A DNA stretch of 64,000 nt from Rhodocyclaceae bacterium (GCA_013388985.1 JACAEF010000013.1:27711-91710); one strand, 5' to 3'; numbered from the stretch's first letter, positions 38,630-54,251 are shown. Numbers and translations are program-made. Notes: generated by a model from the sequence alone, not told the origin.

Positions 38630-40567
38630 ATGCACTATCCAGATCGCTACGACGTCATCGTCATCGGTGGCGGCCATGCCGGCACCGAGGCGGCGCTGGC
38701 CGCGGCGCGCATCGGCGCACGCACGCTGCTGCTGACCCACAATATCGAGACGCTCGGCGCGATGTCATGCAATCCGTCGATCGGTGGCATCGGCAAGGGC
38801 CATCTGGTCAAGGAGGTCGATGCGCTGGGCGGGGCGATGGCGCTGGCCACCGACGAGGCCGGCATCCAGTTTCGCATCCTCAACGCCTCGAAGGGGCCGG
38901 CGGTGCGCGCCACCCGCGCCCAGGCCGACCGCGTGCTCTACAAGCAGGCAATCCGCCGCCGCCTGGAGAATCAGCCGAACCTGACCATCTTCCAGCAGGC
39001 CGCCGACGACATCGAGCTGGAAGGGGAGCGGGTCGTCGCCGTCGTCACCCGCTTGGGCATCCGCTTCGAGACCCGTGCGGTGGTGCTGACCGCCGGCACC
39101 TTCCTCAACGGCCTGGTGCATGTCGGGCTGGAAAACTACCGCGCCGGCCGCTTCGGCGATCCGCCGTCGCTCTCGCTGGCGGCGCGGCTGCGCGAGCTGA
39201 GCCTGCCGGTAGGCCGGCTGAAGACCGGCACGCCGCCGCGTCTCGACGGCAAGACGATCGACTTTACGGTGATGCAGGAGCAGCCGGGCGACACTCCGAC
39301 GCCGGTGTTCTCGTTTCTCGGCCAGACGGCGATGCACCCGCGCCAGGTGCCGTGCTGGATCACGCACACCAATGCCCGCACCCACGAGATCATCCGCGCC
39401 AATCTCGACCGCTCGCCGATGTTCGCCGGCGTCATCGAGGGCATCGGGCCGCGCTATTGTCCGTCGATCGAGGACAAGATCCACCGCTTCGCCGGCAAGG
39501 ACAGCCACCAGGTGTTCCTCGAGCCGGAAGGGCTCGACACGCACGAATACTATCCGCAGGGCATCTCCACCAGCCTGCCCTTCGACGTCCAGCTGGAATT
39601 GGTGCGCTCGATCCGCGGCCTGGAAAACGCCCACATTACGCGGCCGGGCTACGCGATCGAATACGACTACTTCGATCCGCGGGCGCTGCGGGCGACGCTG
39701 GAGACGAAAGCGATCGCCGGCCTGTTCTTCGCCGGCCAGATCAACGGCACCACCGGCTACGAGGAGGCGGCCGCCCAGGGTCTGCTCGCCGGCGCCAACG
39801 CCGCGTTGCAGGCGCTGGGCAGGGAAGGCTGGTGGCCGCGCCGCGACGAGGCCTATCTCGGCGTGCTGGTCGATGACCTGATCACGCGCGGTGTCTCCGA
39901 ACCCTACCGGATGTTTACCAGCCGGGCCGAATACCGCCTCAGCCTGCGCGAGGACAACGCCGACCTGCGGCTCACCGAGACCGGCCGCCGCCTCGGCCTG
40001 GTCGATGACGCGCGCTGGGAGGCCTTCAACCGCAAGCGTGATGCGATCGCCGCCGAGATCGAGCGCTTGAAGAGCGTCTGGATCAATCCGAACGTCGTCG
40101 CGCGCCATGAGATCGAGCGGGTGCTGGGCAAGCCGATCGAGCGCGAAAACGAAGTTTCGTTGCAGGCTAACCCGAGCGAAGCGAGGGTTAAGCGTAGCGG
40201 CCGGAAACAGTACGCCCTATTCGATCTGCTGCGTCGCCCCGAGGTGAGCTATCAACGGCTGATGAGCCTGCCGGGCGCAGGCGCGCCGGTCGAAGCGCCG
40301 GAAGTCGTCGAGCAGCTCGAGATCCAGGCCAAGTATCAGGGCTACATAGAACGGCAGAAGGAAGACGTCGCCCGCATGGCCGCCCAGGAAAACACGCCGA
40401 TCCCGCCCGATCTCGACTACATGCAGCTCACCGGTCTGTCGATCGAGGTGCGGCAGCGCTTGAGCCAGGCCAGGCCGCAGACGGTGGGGCAGGCGAGCCG
40501 CATCCAGGGCGTCACGCCGGCGGCCATCGCCGTGCTGCTCGTGCATCTGAAGAGGCTGCGCGGATGA
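38630..40567 (+). CDS. mnmG: tRNA uridine-5-carboxymethylaminomethyl modification enzyme MnmG (GidA)
   Basis: The 645-aa FAD-binding partner of MnmE has the dinucleotide-binding site [16 protein letters not shown] at the N-terminus and the family motifs [18 protein letters not shown] and [16 protein letters not shown]-terminal tRNA-binding helices end in [10 protein letters not shown]. Start MHYPDRYDV matches the family N-terminus exactly. Residues about 516-531 ([16 protein letters not shown]) form an insertion from a GAGCGAAGCGAG hairpin element just before [11 protein letters not shown]. First of mnmG-rsmG-parA-parB. Confidence 0.97.
   Translation: MHYPDRYDVIVIGGGHAGTEAALAAARIGARTLLLTHNIETLGAMSCNPSIGGIGKGHLVKEVDALGGAMALATDEAGIQFRILNASKGPAVRATRAQADRVLYKQAIRRRLENQPNLTIFQQAADDIELEGERVVAVVTRLGIRFETRAVVLTAGTFLNGLVHVGLENYRAGRFGDPPSLSLAARLRELSLPVGRLKTGTPPRLDGKTIDFTVMQEQPGDTPTPVFSFLGQTAMHPRQVPCWITHTNARTHEIIRANLDRSPMFAGVIEGIGPRYCPSIEDKIHRFAGKDSHQVFLEPEGLDTHEYYPQGISTSLPFDVQLELVRSIRGLENAHITRPGYAIEYDYFDPRALRATLETKAIAGLFFAGQINGTTGYEEAAAQGLLAGANAALQALGREGWWPRRDEAYLGVLVDDLITRGVSEPYRMFTSRAEYRLSLREDNADLRLTETGRRLGLVDDARWEAFNRKRDAIAAEIERLKSVWINPNVVARHEIERVLGKPIERENEVSLQANPSEARVKRSGRKQYALFDLLRRPEVSYQRLMSLPGAGAPVEAPEVVEQLEIQAKYQGYIERQKEDVARMAAQENTPIPPDLDYMQLTGLSIEVRQRLSQARPQTVGQASRIQGVTPAAIAVLLVHLKRLRG
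40169..40205 (+). repeat. Hairpin element inserted in frame in mnmG
   Basis: TAACCCGAGCGAAGCGAGGG then TTAAGCGTAGCGGCCGG: TAACCC and GGGTTA form a perfect inverted repeat around GAGCGAAGCGA. It is translated as [12 protein letters not shown], absent from typical MnmG proteins. It looks like a palindromic repeat unit tolerated in a surface loop. Confidence 0.6.
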
Positions 40568-41184
40568 CGCTTTCGGAGGGCATCGCCGCGCTGGGGCTCA
40601 CGCTGCCGCCGGACGCGGAGGAGAAACTGCGGGCCTATCTCGCCCTGCTGGCGAAATGGAACAAGGTCTACAACCTGACGGCGATCCGCGATCCAGCCGC
40701 GATGGTGACGCAGCATCTGCTCGACGCGCTGGCCGTCCTGCCCGTTTTGCAAAAGTCGGCGCTGGTGGGACGGCACTATTCATTGGCGGATGTCGGCAGC
40801 GGCGCGGGCCTGCCCGGCCTGGTGCTGGCGATCGCCCGGCCCGACTGGCAGGTTATGTCCGTCGAGGCGGTGGCCAAGAAGGCGGCGTTCCAGCAGCAGG
40901 CGAAAATCGAGCTCGGCTTGGCCAATGTAAGCATTCACTGCGGTCGTGTCGAAGACCTGCAGGGAAGGTTCGATGGCGTGATCTCGCGCGCGTTTGCCTC
41001 GCTGGCCGATTTCGTCGCCTTGGCCGGCCATCTGTCCGACCGGCTGTGGGCGATGAAAGGCGCGTATCCTGCCCATGAGGTCGCGGCCCTGCCCCCCGGC
41101 TGGCGCTTGGCCGCCTGCCATGAACTGCACGTTCCCGGCCTCGGCGCCGAGCGCTGCCTCTTGCTACTGGAAAGGGGAAACTGA
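40564..41184 (+). CDS. rsmG: 16S rRNA (guanine-N7) methyltransferase RsmG
   Basis: The 206-aa SAM-dependent enzyme methylates G527 of 16S rRNA. It overlaps mnmG by 4 bp. Features: [13 protein letters not shown] (about 36), the [12 protein letters not shown] segment (about 50-61) and SAM motif [11 protein letters not shown] (about 75). Directly before motif I, residues KSALVGRHY come from a copy of the dispersed repeat, replacing a short loop in typical RsmG proteins; catalytic motifs appear intact. Confidence 0.96.
   Translation: MTLSEGIAALGLTLPPDAEEKLRAYLALLAKWNKVYNLTAIRDPAAMVTQHLLDALAVLPVLQKSALVGRHYSLADVGSGAGLPGLVLAIARPDWQVMSVEAVAKKAAFQQQAKIELGLANVSIHCGRVEDLQGRFDGVISRAFASLADFVALAGHLSDRLWAMKGAYPAHEVAALPPGWRLAACHELHVPGLGAERCLLLLERGN
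40750..40776 (+). repeat. 25-bp dispersed repeat, copy 12 (inside rsmG)
   Basis: CAAAAGTCGGCGCTGGTGGG then ACGGCAC, one mismatch. It is translated as QKSALVGRH in the loop that precedes the SAM-binding motif. Confidence 0.92.
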
Positions 41185-41186
41185 GC

Positions 41187-41972
41187 ATGCACATTTTCGC
41201 GATCGCCAACCAGAAAGGCGGGGTGGGCAAGACCACGACAGCCGTCAACCTGGCCGCGGCGCTGGCACAGGCCGGCCAGCGCACGCTGCTGGTCGACCTC
41301 GATCCGCAAGGCAATGCGACGATGGGCAGCGGCATCGACAAGCGCACGCTGCGCGTCTCGGTCTATCAGATGCTGCTGGGCTTGGCGAGCTTGGCCGAGG
41401 CGCGCTCGCGCTCGCCCTCCGGGCAGTTCGACGTGCTGCCGGCCAACCGCGATCTGGCCGGCGCCGAGGTCGAGCTGGTCGACCTGCAGCGGCGCGAACA
41501 GCGCCTGCGCGACGCGCTGGCGCGGCATGCCGACGAATACGACTTCGTCCTCATCGACTGTCCGCCCTCGCTGTCGATGCTGACCTTAAACGGCCTGTGC
41601 GCCGCCCACGGCGTGATCATCCCGATGCAGTGCGAATACTATGCGCTGGAGGGGCTCTCGGATCTCGTCAATACCATCAAGCAGGTGCATCGCAATCTGA
41701 ACCGCGAGCTCAGGATCATCGGCTTGCTGCGCGTGATGTTCGACCCGCGTTCGACCTTGGCCAACCAGGTGTCGCGGCAGCTCGAAGAACATTTCGGCGA
41801 CAAGGTCTTCAGGACGCTGGTGCCGCGCAACGTCCGGCTCGCCGAGGCGCCCAGCTATGGCATCCCCGGGGTGCTGTTCGACAGGCATGCGAAGGGCGCG
41901 CAGGCCTATCAGGGTTTCGCACAGGAAATGATCGAGCGCGTCGGCGCTTGGGAGAAGGAGCAACGAGCATGA
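41187..41972 (+). CDS. parA: Chromosome partitioning ATPase ParA (Soj)
   Basis: The 261-aa deviant Walker ATPase has AIANQKGGVGKTTTAVNLAA (about 5-24), DLDPQGNATMGSG and FVLIDCPPSLSMLTLNGL. It forms nucleoid gradients that move ParB-parS complexes. It lies 2 bp after rsmG and overlaps parB by 4 bp. Confidence 0.97.
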   Translation: MHIFAIANQKGGVGKTTTAVNLAAALAQAGQRTLLVDLDPQGNATMGSGIDKRTLRVSVYQMLLGLASLAEARSRSPSGQFDVLPANRDLAGAEVELVDLQRREQRLRDALARHADEYDFVLIDCPPSLSMLTLNGLCAAHGVIIPMQCEYYALEGLSDLVNTIKQVHRNLNRELRIIGLLRVMFDPRSTLANQVSRQLEEHFGDKVFRTLVPRNVRLAEAPSYGIPGVLFDRHAKGAQAYQGFAQEMIERVGAWEKEQRA

Positions 41973-42829
41973 TCCAACGCAAGAAGGGGCTGGGGCGCGG
42001 CCTGGATGCGCTGCTGGCCGGCAACGACGATGCCGGCGACAACGAAGTCCGGCAACGCCAGGCCACGTTGCCGATCGGCGATCTGCAGCCGGGCAAGTAT
42101 CAACCGCGCACGCGCATGGACCCGGGTTCGCTGGAGGAACTGGCCGCGTCGATCAAGGCGCAGGGCCTGATCCAGCCGATTTCCGTGCGCCCCGTCGCGG
42201 GCGGCCGCTACGAGATCATCGCCGGCGAACGTCGCTGGCGCGCCGCGCAGATCGCGGGCCTCACCGAGGTGCCGGTGCTCATCCGCGAGATTCCGGACGA
42301 GGCGGCGCTGGCGATGTCGCTGATCGAGAACATCCAGCGCGAAGACCTCAACCCGCTCGAAGAGGCCGCCGGCCTGCAACGCCTGATCGATGAATTCGGC
42401 ATGACGCACCAGCAGGCGGCCGAAGCCGTCGGCCGCTCGCGCTCGGCGGCGACCAATCTGCTGCGCCTGCTGCAGCTGGCCAAGCCGGCGCAGGACCTGC
42501 TGATGGCCGGCGACATCGAGATGGGCCATGCGCGCGCGATCCTGGCGGCGCCGAAGAGCGAGCAGGGGCGGCTGGCTGCCGAGGCGGCCGACAAGGGCTG
42601 GTCGGTGCGCGAAACCGAACGCCGCGTGGCACGGGAACTCAACCCGCAGGCACACAAGAGCGCCCCGGCGAAAAGCCGCGACCTGGAACGGCTCGAAGAA
42701 GAGCTATCCGACATGATGGGCGCCACCGTGAAAGTGAGCGCTAACCGCAAGGGTGCTGGAGCGCTGACGATCCGTTTTGGCAGCCTCGATCAGCTCGATG
42801 GCATCCTGAAGCGGCTACGCGGTGAATAG
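41969..42829 (+). CDS. parB: Chromosome partitioning protein ParB (Spo0J)
   Basis: The 286-aa CTPase/DNA-binding protein has N-terminal [14 protein letters not shown] (ParA interaction), the ParB/Srx CTP-binding fold with [12 protein letters not shown] and [16 protein letters not shown] (about 75-130), HTH region [20 protein letters not shown] (about 145-165) and a C-terminal dimer domain. Its targets are the two parS sites near 38.5 kb. The track's start lies in another gene. Confidence 0.97.
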   Translation: MIQRKKGLGRGLDALLAGNDDAGDNEVRQRQATLPIGDLQPGKYQPRTRMDPGSLEELAASIKAQGLIQPISVRPVAGGRYEIIAGERRWRAAQIAGLTEVPVLIREIPDEAALAMSLIENIQREDLNPLEEAAGLQRLIDEFGMTHQQAAEAVGRSRSAATNLLRLLQLAKPAQDLLMAGDIEMGHARAILAAPKSEQGRLAAEAADKGWSVRETERRVARELNPQAHKSAPAKSRDLERLEEELSDMMGATVKVSANRKGAGALTIRFGSLDQLDGILKRLRGE

Positions 42830-42870
42830 GCGTTTTTCGCGGATAAATTTGTTGCATAGCAGTAGATATA

Positions 42871-42899
42871 TTGACTTATTTCAGTGAACGCTATATATT
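42871..42899 (+). promoter_or_regulatory. Sigma-70 promoter of the atp operon
   Basis: TTGACT at 42871-42876 and TATATT at 42894-42899 with a 17-bp spacer in an AT-rich stretch, about 90 bp before atpI. This is the only strong promoter-like sequence in the parB-atpI gap. Confidence 0.7.
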
Positions 42900-42990
42900 C
42901 GCGCGCTTTGTGCGGTAGCGCGCGCCGCTGGCGGGTCGGAAGCGTCGGCGGCACGATGAGAAACCAGGTGGAATCCGGGTCGCCCGCAAG

Positions 42991-44488
<1,498 letters not shown>

Positions 44489-44525
44489 GCGGCTTTCCTC
44501 TCTGACGCTTTAAAGGAGCGAAACC

Positions 44526-44996
44526 GTGAATCTGAACGCAACGCTATTCGCCCAGCTGGTTGTGTTCTTCATTCTGGCGTGGTTCACGATGAAGTTCGTG
44601 TGGCCGCCCATCATGAAGGCGCTCGACGAGCGTGCCGCGAAGGTCGCCGAAGGACTGGCGGCGGCGGACAAGGCGAAGACCGATCTGCAACTGGCCGAAC
44701 GGCGTGCCACCGAAGAGCTGCGCAAGGCGCGCGAGGCCGCCAACGAGCTGCGCGGCGGCGCCGAGCGGCAGGCGGCGCAGGTCCTCGACGAGGCGCGTGC
44801 CGAAGCGGCACGCATCATCGCCGCCGCGCGCGCTGCAGCGGAAGGCGAGGCCGAGGCCGCCGCCCAGCGTGCCAAGGAAGCGCTGCGCGATCAGGTGGCG
44901 CAGCTCGCCGTCGCCGGCGCCGAGCGCATCCTGCGCAAGGAAATCGATCCGGCCAAGCACGCCGAGCTGCTCGATCAGCTGAAGGCGGAGCTCTGA
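44526..44996 (+). CDS. atpF: ATP synthase F0 subunit b
   Basis: The 156-aa peripheral stalk subunit has one N-terminal TM helix ([20 protein letters not shown]) followed by a long Ala/Glu-rich coiled coil. Length is normal for proteobacteria. Confidence 0.97.
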   Translation: MNLNATLFAQLVVFFILAWFTMKFVWPPIMKALDERAAKVAEGLAAADKAKTDLQLAERRATEELRKAREAANELRGGAERQAAQVLDEARAEAARIIAAARAAAEGEAEAAAQRAKEALRDQVAQLAVAGAERILRKEIDPAKHAELLDQLKAEL

Positions 44997-45002
44997 TCCG
45001 TC

Positions 45003-45536
45003 ATGGCCGAGAACGTCACCATTGCCCGGCCCTATGCCGAAGCGGCTTTCGAGCTGGCCAAGGCGTCCGGGGCTCTGGCTTCCTGGCAGGACGCGCTCTC
45101 GCGTCTGGCTGCGGCTTCCGCGGATCCCGCGATGCGCGAGTGCATGAACGATCCGCGGCTCACCTCATCGACGCTGGCCGAGCTGTTTCTTGGCGTGGCG
45201 GGCGAGCTCTCGCCCGAACAAGGCAACTTTCTCAGCATTCTCGTCGACAACCGTCGCCTCGATGTGCTGCCCGAGATCAGCGCCCTCTTCGACGAACTCA
45301 AGAACGCCCAGGAAGGCACGCGCGAGGCGCTGGTCACTTCCGCGTTTCCGCTCACCGATGCGCAACTGGACAAGCTCGTCGGCGATCTCGAGCGTAAGTT
45401 CGACTGCAAGATCAAGGCGACCGTCCAGGTCGACCCGGAACTGATCGGGGGGGTGCGCATCGCCCTGGGTGATCAGGTCATCGACGCTTCCGTCCGTGGC
45501 AAATTGAACGCCATGGCGGTTTCGCTCAAGAACTAG
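45003..45536 (+). CDS. atpH: ATP synthase F1 subunit delta
   Basis: The 177-aa subunit links the b stalk to the alpha3beta3 head. N-terminal [18 protein letters not shown] and C-terminal [26 protein letters not shown] segments are family hallmarks. It ends with TAG, showing that amber is a genuine stop here. Confidence 0.97.
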   Translation: MAENVTIARPYAEAAFELAKASGALASWQDALSRLAAASADPAMRECMNDPRLTSSTLAELFLGVAGELSPEQGNFLSILVDNRRLDVLPEISALFDELKNAQEGTREALVTSAFPLTDAQLDKLVGDLERKFDCKIKATVQVDPELIGGVRIALGDQVIDASVRGKLNAMAVSLKN

Positions 45537-45546
45537 GAGTTTTTCC

Positions 45547-47085
<1,539 letters not shown>

Positions 47086-47106
47086 CCCCGTCGGGAGAAA
47101 CGCGCC

Positions 47107-49408
<2,302 letters not shown>

Positions 49409-49417
49409 GGGGCCGCG

Positions 49418-49837
49418 ATGGCACTCACAGTTCATGTAGATGTCGTCAGCGCCGAAGAGTCGATCTTCTCCGGCCTGGCGGAGTTCGTCGTGCTGCCCGG
49501 CGAGGCCGGGGAGCTCGGCATCCTGCCGGGCCACATGCCGCTGATGACGCGCATCAAGCCCGGCGCGGTGCGCCTGAAGATTCCGAACCAGAGCGAAGAA
49601 GAGTTGATCTTCGTCGCGGGGGGCGTGCTCGAGGTGCAGCCGGGGCTGGTGACCGTGCTCGCCGACACGGCAATCCGCGGCAAGGACCTCGACGAAGCCA
49701 AGGCGATCGAGGCGAAGAAACGCGCCGAGGAGGCGATGGCCAACAAGAGCGCCGAAATGGATTTCGCCCGCGCCCAGGCCGAACTCGCCGAGGCGGTGGC
49801 GCAGCTCGCCGCGATCCAGAGGCTACGTCGCAAGTAG
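49418..49837 (+). CDS. atpC: ATP synthase F1 subunit epsilon
   Basis: The 139-aa subunit has an N-terminal beta-sandwich ([40 protein letters not shown]) and a C-terminal helical hairpin that can inhibit ATP hydrolysis. Last gene of the operon, followed by a strong terminator. Confidence 0.97.
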   Translation: MALTVHVDVVSAEESIFSGLAEFVVLPGEAGELGILPGHMPLMTRIKPGAVRLKIPNQSEEELIFVAGGVLEVQPGLVTVLADTAIRGKDLDEAKAIEAKKRAEEAMANKSAEMDFARAQAELAEAVAQLAAIQRLRRK

Positions 49838-49859
49838 GCACTTGCTCGATCGCAATGGG

Positions 49860-49888
49860 AAGGGCAGCGATGGCTGCCCTTTCTTTTC
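49860..49888 (+). terminator. Rho-independent terminator of the atp operon
   Basis: AGGGCAGC, loop GATG, GCTGCCCT followed by TTCTTTT: a perfect 8-bp stem and U-rich tail 23 bp after the atpC stop. Confidence 0.9.
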
Positions 49889-49891
49889 GCG

Positions 49892-49917
49892 TAAAGTCGG
49901 CGCTGGCGGAACGGCAC
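49892..49917 (+). repeat. 25-bp dispersed repeat, copy 13 (after the atp terminator)
   Basis: GTAAAGTCGGCGCTGGCGGA then ACGGCA, two mismatches. It lies 4 bp after the terminator and 40 bp before the next ATG. Confidence 0.92.
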
Positions 49918-49957
49918 CCATTAAAATCGGTCCATTGTTTTCCCCCGGCCGACCGAA

Positions 49958-50920
49958 ATGCGACACAGCAAGGAAGCCCAGGAGCGCGCCGTCGCCCTGA
50001 TGCGCGCCGGCGAAGTGCCGTTGTTCGACATCGCGCGCGAATTCAATGTCTCGACGACGACATTGCGCACCTGGTTTCGCGCCAGTGAAGCGCGCGCCCG
50101 GGCGCAATTGAGTGCGAAACGGGTCGCCACCGCCCTGTCCCAGGAAAAATTCACCCGGGCGAGCCAGCGGCAACGTCTGCTGATGCATGCGCTCGAACAG
50201 AGCCCGGCGACGATCATCGTCACCGACAGCGAAGGCAGGATCGTCTATGCCAATCCGAAGTTCGTGAGCACGACCGGCTACCGCGTCGAGGAGGTCGTCG
50301 GCCAGACGCCACGTCTGCTCAAGTCGGGCGAGACCTCGCAGGAAGAATATCGGCGCCTGTGGAAAACGATCAAAGCAGGGCGGGAATGGCGTGGCATATT
50401 CCATAACCGGCGCAAAGATGGTTCCCTCTACTGGGAACGCGCCTCGATCTCGCCCGTGCATGATGCGAAAGGCCGCATCACGCACTTCATGGCCGTCAAG
50501 GAGGACATCACCAGCTACATGGAAGCCGACGCGGCACGCCGGCGCATCGCGGCGGGATTCACCGCCGTGTTCGAGGCGCTGCCGTTCGCCATCGTCGTGA
50601 TCGACGCCCAGCAGAAGATCCTCTTGGCCAATCCGGCCGCCGAGTCGCTGATCGGGACGCCGCTACGCCGGGGCAGCCGCTTCGCAGACCTGAACCTGCG
50701 CTGGGTGGATGCGCAGGGGGTTGCCTTGCCGGTGTCGGATCACCCCGGGATGCAGCTGATCGCCGCAGGAGGGGGAATGCATTCGCTCGAAGTCAGGATG
50801 GGCGTGATTCCGCCGATGGGCGGGGTGCGTTGGCTGCAATGGCAGTGCCGTAGCATCAAGATGCCGGAAACGGATGAAACCGTGGTCTTGATGGTGATGA
50901 GCGAGACGCAGTCGCCGTGA
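49958..50920 (+). CDS. HTH and PAS domain protein without catalytic output domain
   Basis: The 320-aa protein has an N-terminal helix-turn-helix of transposase/Fis-like type (KEAQERAVALMRAGEVPLFD IAREFNVSTTTLRTWF, about 5-42), a PAS-PAC module (about 78-190; IIVTDSEGRIVYANPKFVST TGY, RRKDGSLYWERASISPV) closely similar in style to the NifL sensor PAS, and a second divergent PAS (about 200-310). No kinase, GGDEF, EAL or AAA+ domain follows. Likely a DNA-binding sensor. Monocistronic, between the atp terminator and ubiJ. Confidence 0.8.
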   Translation: MRHSKEAQERAVALMRAGEVPLFDIAREFNVSTTTLRTWFRASEARARAQLSAKRVATALSQEKFTRASQRQRLLMHALEQSPATIIVTDSEGRIVYANPKFVSTTGYRVEEVVGQTPRLLKSGETSQEEYRRLWKTIKAGREWRGIFHNRRKDGSLYWERASISPVHDAKGRITHFMAVKEDITSYMEADAARRRIAAGFTAVFEALPFAIVVIDAQQKILLANPAAESLIGTPLRRGSRFADLNLRWVDAQGVALPVSDHPGMQLIAAGGGMHSLEVRMGVIPPMGGVRWLQWQCRSIKMPETDETVVLMVMSETQSP

Positions 50921-50923
50921 CCC

Positions 50924-51493
50924 TCAGCGGCGCAGCGAGGCGAGCTTGTTTTCGACGCGGCCGAGATCGGCAGCGAAGCGCTCGATGTCTGCCCGCAGGG
51001 CGGAAAGCTCGTGCTGGGCGACCAACAGCCGCTTTTCATGGATGAGATATTCGCCGAGATTCTCGGCGAGATTTGCCGCCGCACGGCGCTGCCAGTCGGT
51101 AAAGCGTGTGGCGGCGAGAACGAGCCGATGGGCGGCGATGTCGCCGACGAGCCGTGACAGATCTTCCTCGAAGTCCCAGCGCAGGTTGCGGAAGACGAAG
51201 GAGAGGGCGGTGGCGAATTCGGCATTGCCTTCCACGGTCGCCTGGGCCATCGCCTTGTCGAGTCCATGAGGAAGCTGGAGCGGAGTATCGGCCGGCAGGC
51301 GGATGACGACGTCTGTCGCGGCGACATCGTCAGCCTGTGACAGGCGGCCTTCCGCAGTCACTTCGAAGGCCAAAGAGAGGGGAGGCATGTCGAAGCGCGC
51401 CCGGCGGCCGGCAAACGGGGCGAGCCGCGTGCGCGCCCAGTGCGCGCCGTCGAGCAGATGGTTCAGAGCGGAGAGCAAGAACCGTTCGATCAT
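50924..51493 (-). CDS. ubiJ: Ubiquinone biosynthesis accessory factor UbiJ
   Basis: The 189-aa SCP2-fold lipid-binding protein starts [20 protein letters not shown]. Family features are the SCP2 core (about 30-120; [38 protein letters not shown]) and a C-terminal coiled coil. It holds ubiquinone intermediates in the Ubi complex. It overlaps ubiE by 4 bp, the standard ubiE-ubiJ order. Confidence 0.9.
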   Translation of the reverse strand: MIERFLLSALNHLLDGAHWARTRLAPFAGRRARFDMPPLSLAFEVTAEGRLSQADDVAATDVVIRLPADTPLQLPHGLDKAMAQATVEGNAEFATALSFVFRNLRWDFEEDLSRLVGDIAAHRLVLAATRFTDWQRRAAANLAENLGEYLIHEKRLLVAQHELSALRADIERFAADLGRVENKLASLRR

Positions 51494-52224
51494 CGGATCT
51501 TGTAGCCGCGATGCAGCGCGACCACGCCCGCCGTCAGATTGAAATAATCGACGCGGGAGAAACCGGCCTGCTCCATCATCTGCTTCAAGGTTTCCTGATC
51601 CGGGTGCATGCGGATCGATTCGGCCAGATAGCGGTAGCTGTCGGGATCACCGACCACCTTCTGGCCCAGCCACGGCAGGACCTTGAACGAATAGAAGTCG
51701 TAGGCAGGCGAGAGCGGTTGCCAGATTTTCGAGAATTCGAGCACCAGCAGGCGGCCGCCGGGGCGCAGGACGCGGAACATTTCGGCCAGCGCCCGATCCT
51801 TGTGGGTCATGTTGCGCAGGCCGAACGCGACGGTGACGATGTCGAAATGATCGTTCGGAAAGGGCAGCTTCTCGGCATCGCACTGGGCGACGGGGCCGGT
51901 CTTGCCCTCGTCGAGCAAACGGTCGCGGCCGCGCGTCAGCATCGCGTTGTTGATGTCGGTGAGCCAGACCTCGCCGGTAGGGCCGACGCTGTTGTGGAAG
52001 GCCGAGGCCAGATCGCCGGTGCCGCCGGCGATGTCGAGCACCCGTTCGCCCGGGCGGGCGAGAGCGACCTGGAGCGTAAACAGCTTCCACAGCCGGTGCA
52101 GGCCGACGGACATCAGGTCGTTCATCAGGTCGTATTTGTCGGCGACCGATGAAAACACGCCCTTGACCCGTTGCGCCTTTTCGCTTTCCGGGACGGTCTG
52201 GAAGCCGAAGTGGGTGTCCGCCAT
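51490..52224 (-). CDS. ubiE: Ubiquinone/menaquinone C-methyltransferase UbiE
   Basis: The 244-aa SAM-dependent methyltransferase starts [20 protein letters not shown] (52224; the track continues upstream into the neighbour). Motif [13 protein letters not shown] (about 65), then [20 protein letters not shown] and [10 protein letters not shown] are diagnostic. It methylates the quinone ring. Confidence 0.96.
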   Translation of the reverse strand: MADTHFGFQTVPESEKAQRVKGVFSSVADKYDLMNDLMSVGLHRLWKLFTLQVALARPGERVLDIAGGTGDLASAFHNSVGPTGEVWLTDINNAMLTRGRDRLLDEGKTGPVAQCDAEKLPFPNDHFDIVTVAFGLRNMTHKDRALAEMFRVLRPGGRLLVLEFSKIWQPLSPAYDFYSFKVLPWLGQKVVGDPDSYRYLAESIRMHPDQETLKQMMEQAGFSRVDYFNLTAGVVALHRGYKIR

Positions 52225-52235
52225 GGGGGATCCCG

Positions 52236-52658
52236 TCAATGCCTGCCGCAGCTTCCGCCGGTCTTCGGCGGCTGGGTCGTGGAATCGACATCGCGGCTCG
52301 CGCCGGCCGCCTCGAGGCGGGCGAGGTAGTCTTCCCACAGCGCGTCACGGTTCTTGCCGTAGGCGTAGAGCAGATCCCAGGAATAGATGCCGGTATCGTG
52401 GCCGTCGGAGAACACGGGCTGAACGGCGTAATTGCCGACGGGTTCGAGGGACTTGATCTCGACGTTGCGCTTGCCGGTCTGCAGGGTTTCCTGCCCGGGC
52501 CCGTGGCCCCGCACCTCGGCGGAAGGCGAATAGACACGGAGGAATTCGTAGGAGAGGCGGAAATTGCTGCCGTCGTCGAAAGAGATTTCCATTTCGCGCG
52601 ACTTCTGGTGCAGCTTGATTTCGGTGGGTATCGGGGTCTTGCGGTCGAGTCCGGCCAT
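52236..52658 (-). CDS. DUF971 (gamma-butyrobetaine hydroxylase-like N-terminal domain) protein
   Basis: The 140-aa stand-alone DUF971 protein shows [20 protein letters not shown], then [34 protein letters not shown]-like sequence. It ends TGGSCGRH with a Cys/His tail. It is often found upstream of ubiE in Betaproteobacteria; its role is undefined, though a link to iron-sulfur or quinone metabolism is suggested by neighbours in many genomes. Confidence 0.85.
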   Translation of the reverse strand: MAGLDRKTPIPTEIKLHQKSREMEISFDDGSNFRLSYEFLRVYSPSAEVRGHGPGQETLQTGKRNVEIKSLEPVGNYAVQPVFSDGHDTGIYSWDLLYAYGKNRDALWEDYLARLEAAGASRDVDSTTQPPKTGGSCGRH

Positions 52659-52730
52659 GTTCGTTTCAGTCAGGGTTGCAGGTGACCTACAGATGGGGAT
52701 GGCGCATCATAGCGCAAGGCGCGCCATCGC

Positions 52731-53675
52731 TCAGCCGAACTCGGATTGGTCGAGCGCGCGCTGCTGGCGCTGCAGGAATTCTTCCATGCTGTCGATACCC
52801 CGTAGCAGCAGGATCGTCGAGCGCACGGCCGCTTCGAGCAGCACGGCGAGGTTGCGGCCGGCGGCCACCGGCAGGACGACCTTGCGCACCGGCACACCGA
52901 GGATGTTTTCGGTCAACGCGTCGAGCGGCAGGCGCGGCAGATCGCCCGCGCCGGGCGTGGGCCGCTGTAGATGGGTGATCAGCTTCAGGCGCATCTTGCG
53001 CCGGCAAGCGGTTTCGCCGAAGACGGTGCGGATGTTCAGCAAACCCAGGCCGCGCACCTCGATGAAATCCTTGAGCAGCTCGGGGCAGCGACCTTCGAGG
53101 ACGTCCGGCGCGACACGCGAGACCTCGACGACGTCGTCGGCTACCAGTCCGTGGCCGCGGGTGATCAGTTCAAGACCGAGCTCGCTCTTGCCGACGCCGG
53201 AATCGCCGGTGATCAGCACGCCGATGCCGAGCACGTCCATGAACACGCCGTGCAGCATCACGGTTTCGGCCAGCTGGCGGGAGACATAGACGCGCAACGC
53301 ATCGATCACCTGCGCCGTCGGCAGCGGCGTGGAAAACAGGGGCGTGTCGGTCGCTTCGCAGGCGACGCGGATTTCTTCGAGGATGTCGCAGCCGTCGGCG
53401 ACGATGATCGCCGGCGGACGGGCGTCGATGACTTGCTGGAAGATGTGCTCGTGTGGGTCGCCGAGATGGCGCTTGTACCAGATGATCTCCGGTGAGCCGA
53501 GCACCTGCACCCGGTCGGGGTGGATCAGGTTCAGATGGCCGATCAGGTCGGCCGGGGAAACGTCATCGCGATTGACGGCGATCGGGCGGTTGAGGGTGCC
53601 GCCGATCCAGGTGAGCTTCAGCCGTTCGCGGTTCTTCTCGAACAGCTGGGCGACGATCAGCTGAGCGATTGCCAC
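52731..53675 (-). CDS. hprK: HPr kinase/phosphorylase
   Basis: The 314-aa bifunctional enzyme phosphorylates HPr on serine. It has an N-terminal MurF-like domain (about 1-130), Walker A GDSGVGKSELGLELI (about 157) and the signature IEVRGLGLLNIRTVFGETAC (about 205). It overlaps ptsN by 19 bp. This incomplete PTS is typical of Betaproteobacteria and has a regulatory rather than sugar uptake role. Confidence 0.95.
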   Translation of the reverse strand: MAIAQLIVAQLFEKNRERLKLTWIGGTLNRPIAVNRDDVSPADLIGHLNLIHPDRVQVLGSPEIIWYKRHLGDPHEHIFQQVIDARPPAIIVADGCDILEEIRVACEATDTPLFSTPLPTAQVIDALRVYVSRQLAETVMLHGVFMDVLGIGVLITGDSGVGKSELGLELITRGHGLVADDVVEVSRVAPDVLEGRCPELLKDFIEVRGLGLLNIRTVFGETACRRKMRLKLITHLQRPTPGAGDLPRLPLDALTENILGVPVRKVVLPVAAGRNLAVLLEAAVRSTILLLRGIDSMEEFLQRQQRALDQSEFG

Positions 53676-54118
53676 TGCGTGAAGAGCGAATGCACCGCGG
53701 CTGCATCCGCCGCCGCCACGAGCCGTTCGCGGAAGCCCTTGTCGCTGAACATTTGGGCCAGTTCGGAGAGGAGCTGCAGATGGTGTTCGCTGGCGGCTTC
53801 GGGGACCAGCAGCACGAAAACCAGATTCACCGGCTGGCCGTCCGGCGCATCGAACGGAACGGGTGTGGTCAGACGGAAAAAGGCGCCGCGCGCCTCCTTG
53901 AGCCCCTTGATGCGGCCATGCGGAATGGCGATGCCCAGCCCCAGGCCCGTCGATCCCATCTTCTCGCGCGCGAACAGCGCATCGAACACCGTATTCCGGG
54001 AAATGCCGTGCAGCTTTTCGAAATGCTGGCCGGCCTGTTCGAACAGGCGCTTCTTGCTGGTGACGTCGAGGCCGACGACGATGTCGTCGCGGCCAAGGAG
54101 TTGAGCTATCAGGTTCAT
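53657..54118 (-). CDS. ptsN: PTS IIA-like nitrogen-regulatory protein PtsN
   Basis: The 153-aa EIIA-Ntr has the phospho-acceptor His in GLGIAIPHGRIKGL (about 68) and a fold consistent with the fructose/mannitol IIA family. It lies between hpf and hprK downstream of rpoN, the classical rpoN gene set linking nitrogen and potassium status to PTS signalling. Confidence 0.95.
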   Translation of the reverse strand: MNLIAQLLGRDDIVVGLDVTSKKRLFEQAGQHFEKLHGISRNTVFDALFAREKMGSTGLGLGIAIPHGRIKGLKEARGAFFRLTTPVPFDAPDGQPVNLVFVLLVPEAASEHHLQLLSELAQMFSDKGFRERLVAAADAAAVHSLFTQWQSLS

Positions 54119-54251
54119 TTCAGGTCTGGGGATCGCCCGCTCACCCTGAGTGACTGTAAGGAATCGCCGCGCCCCGGGGGTATCCCGGCTTTCCGGCGAA
54201 CAGGGGGCGAAGTATATACCTCGTCCCCTGGCAAGTGGAGGGATTCCCCGC

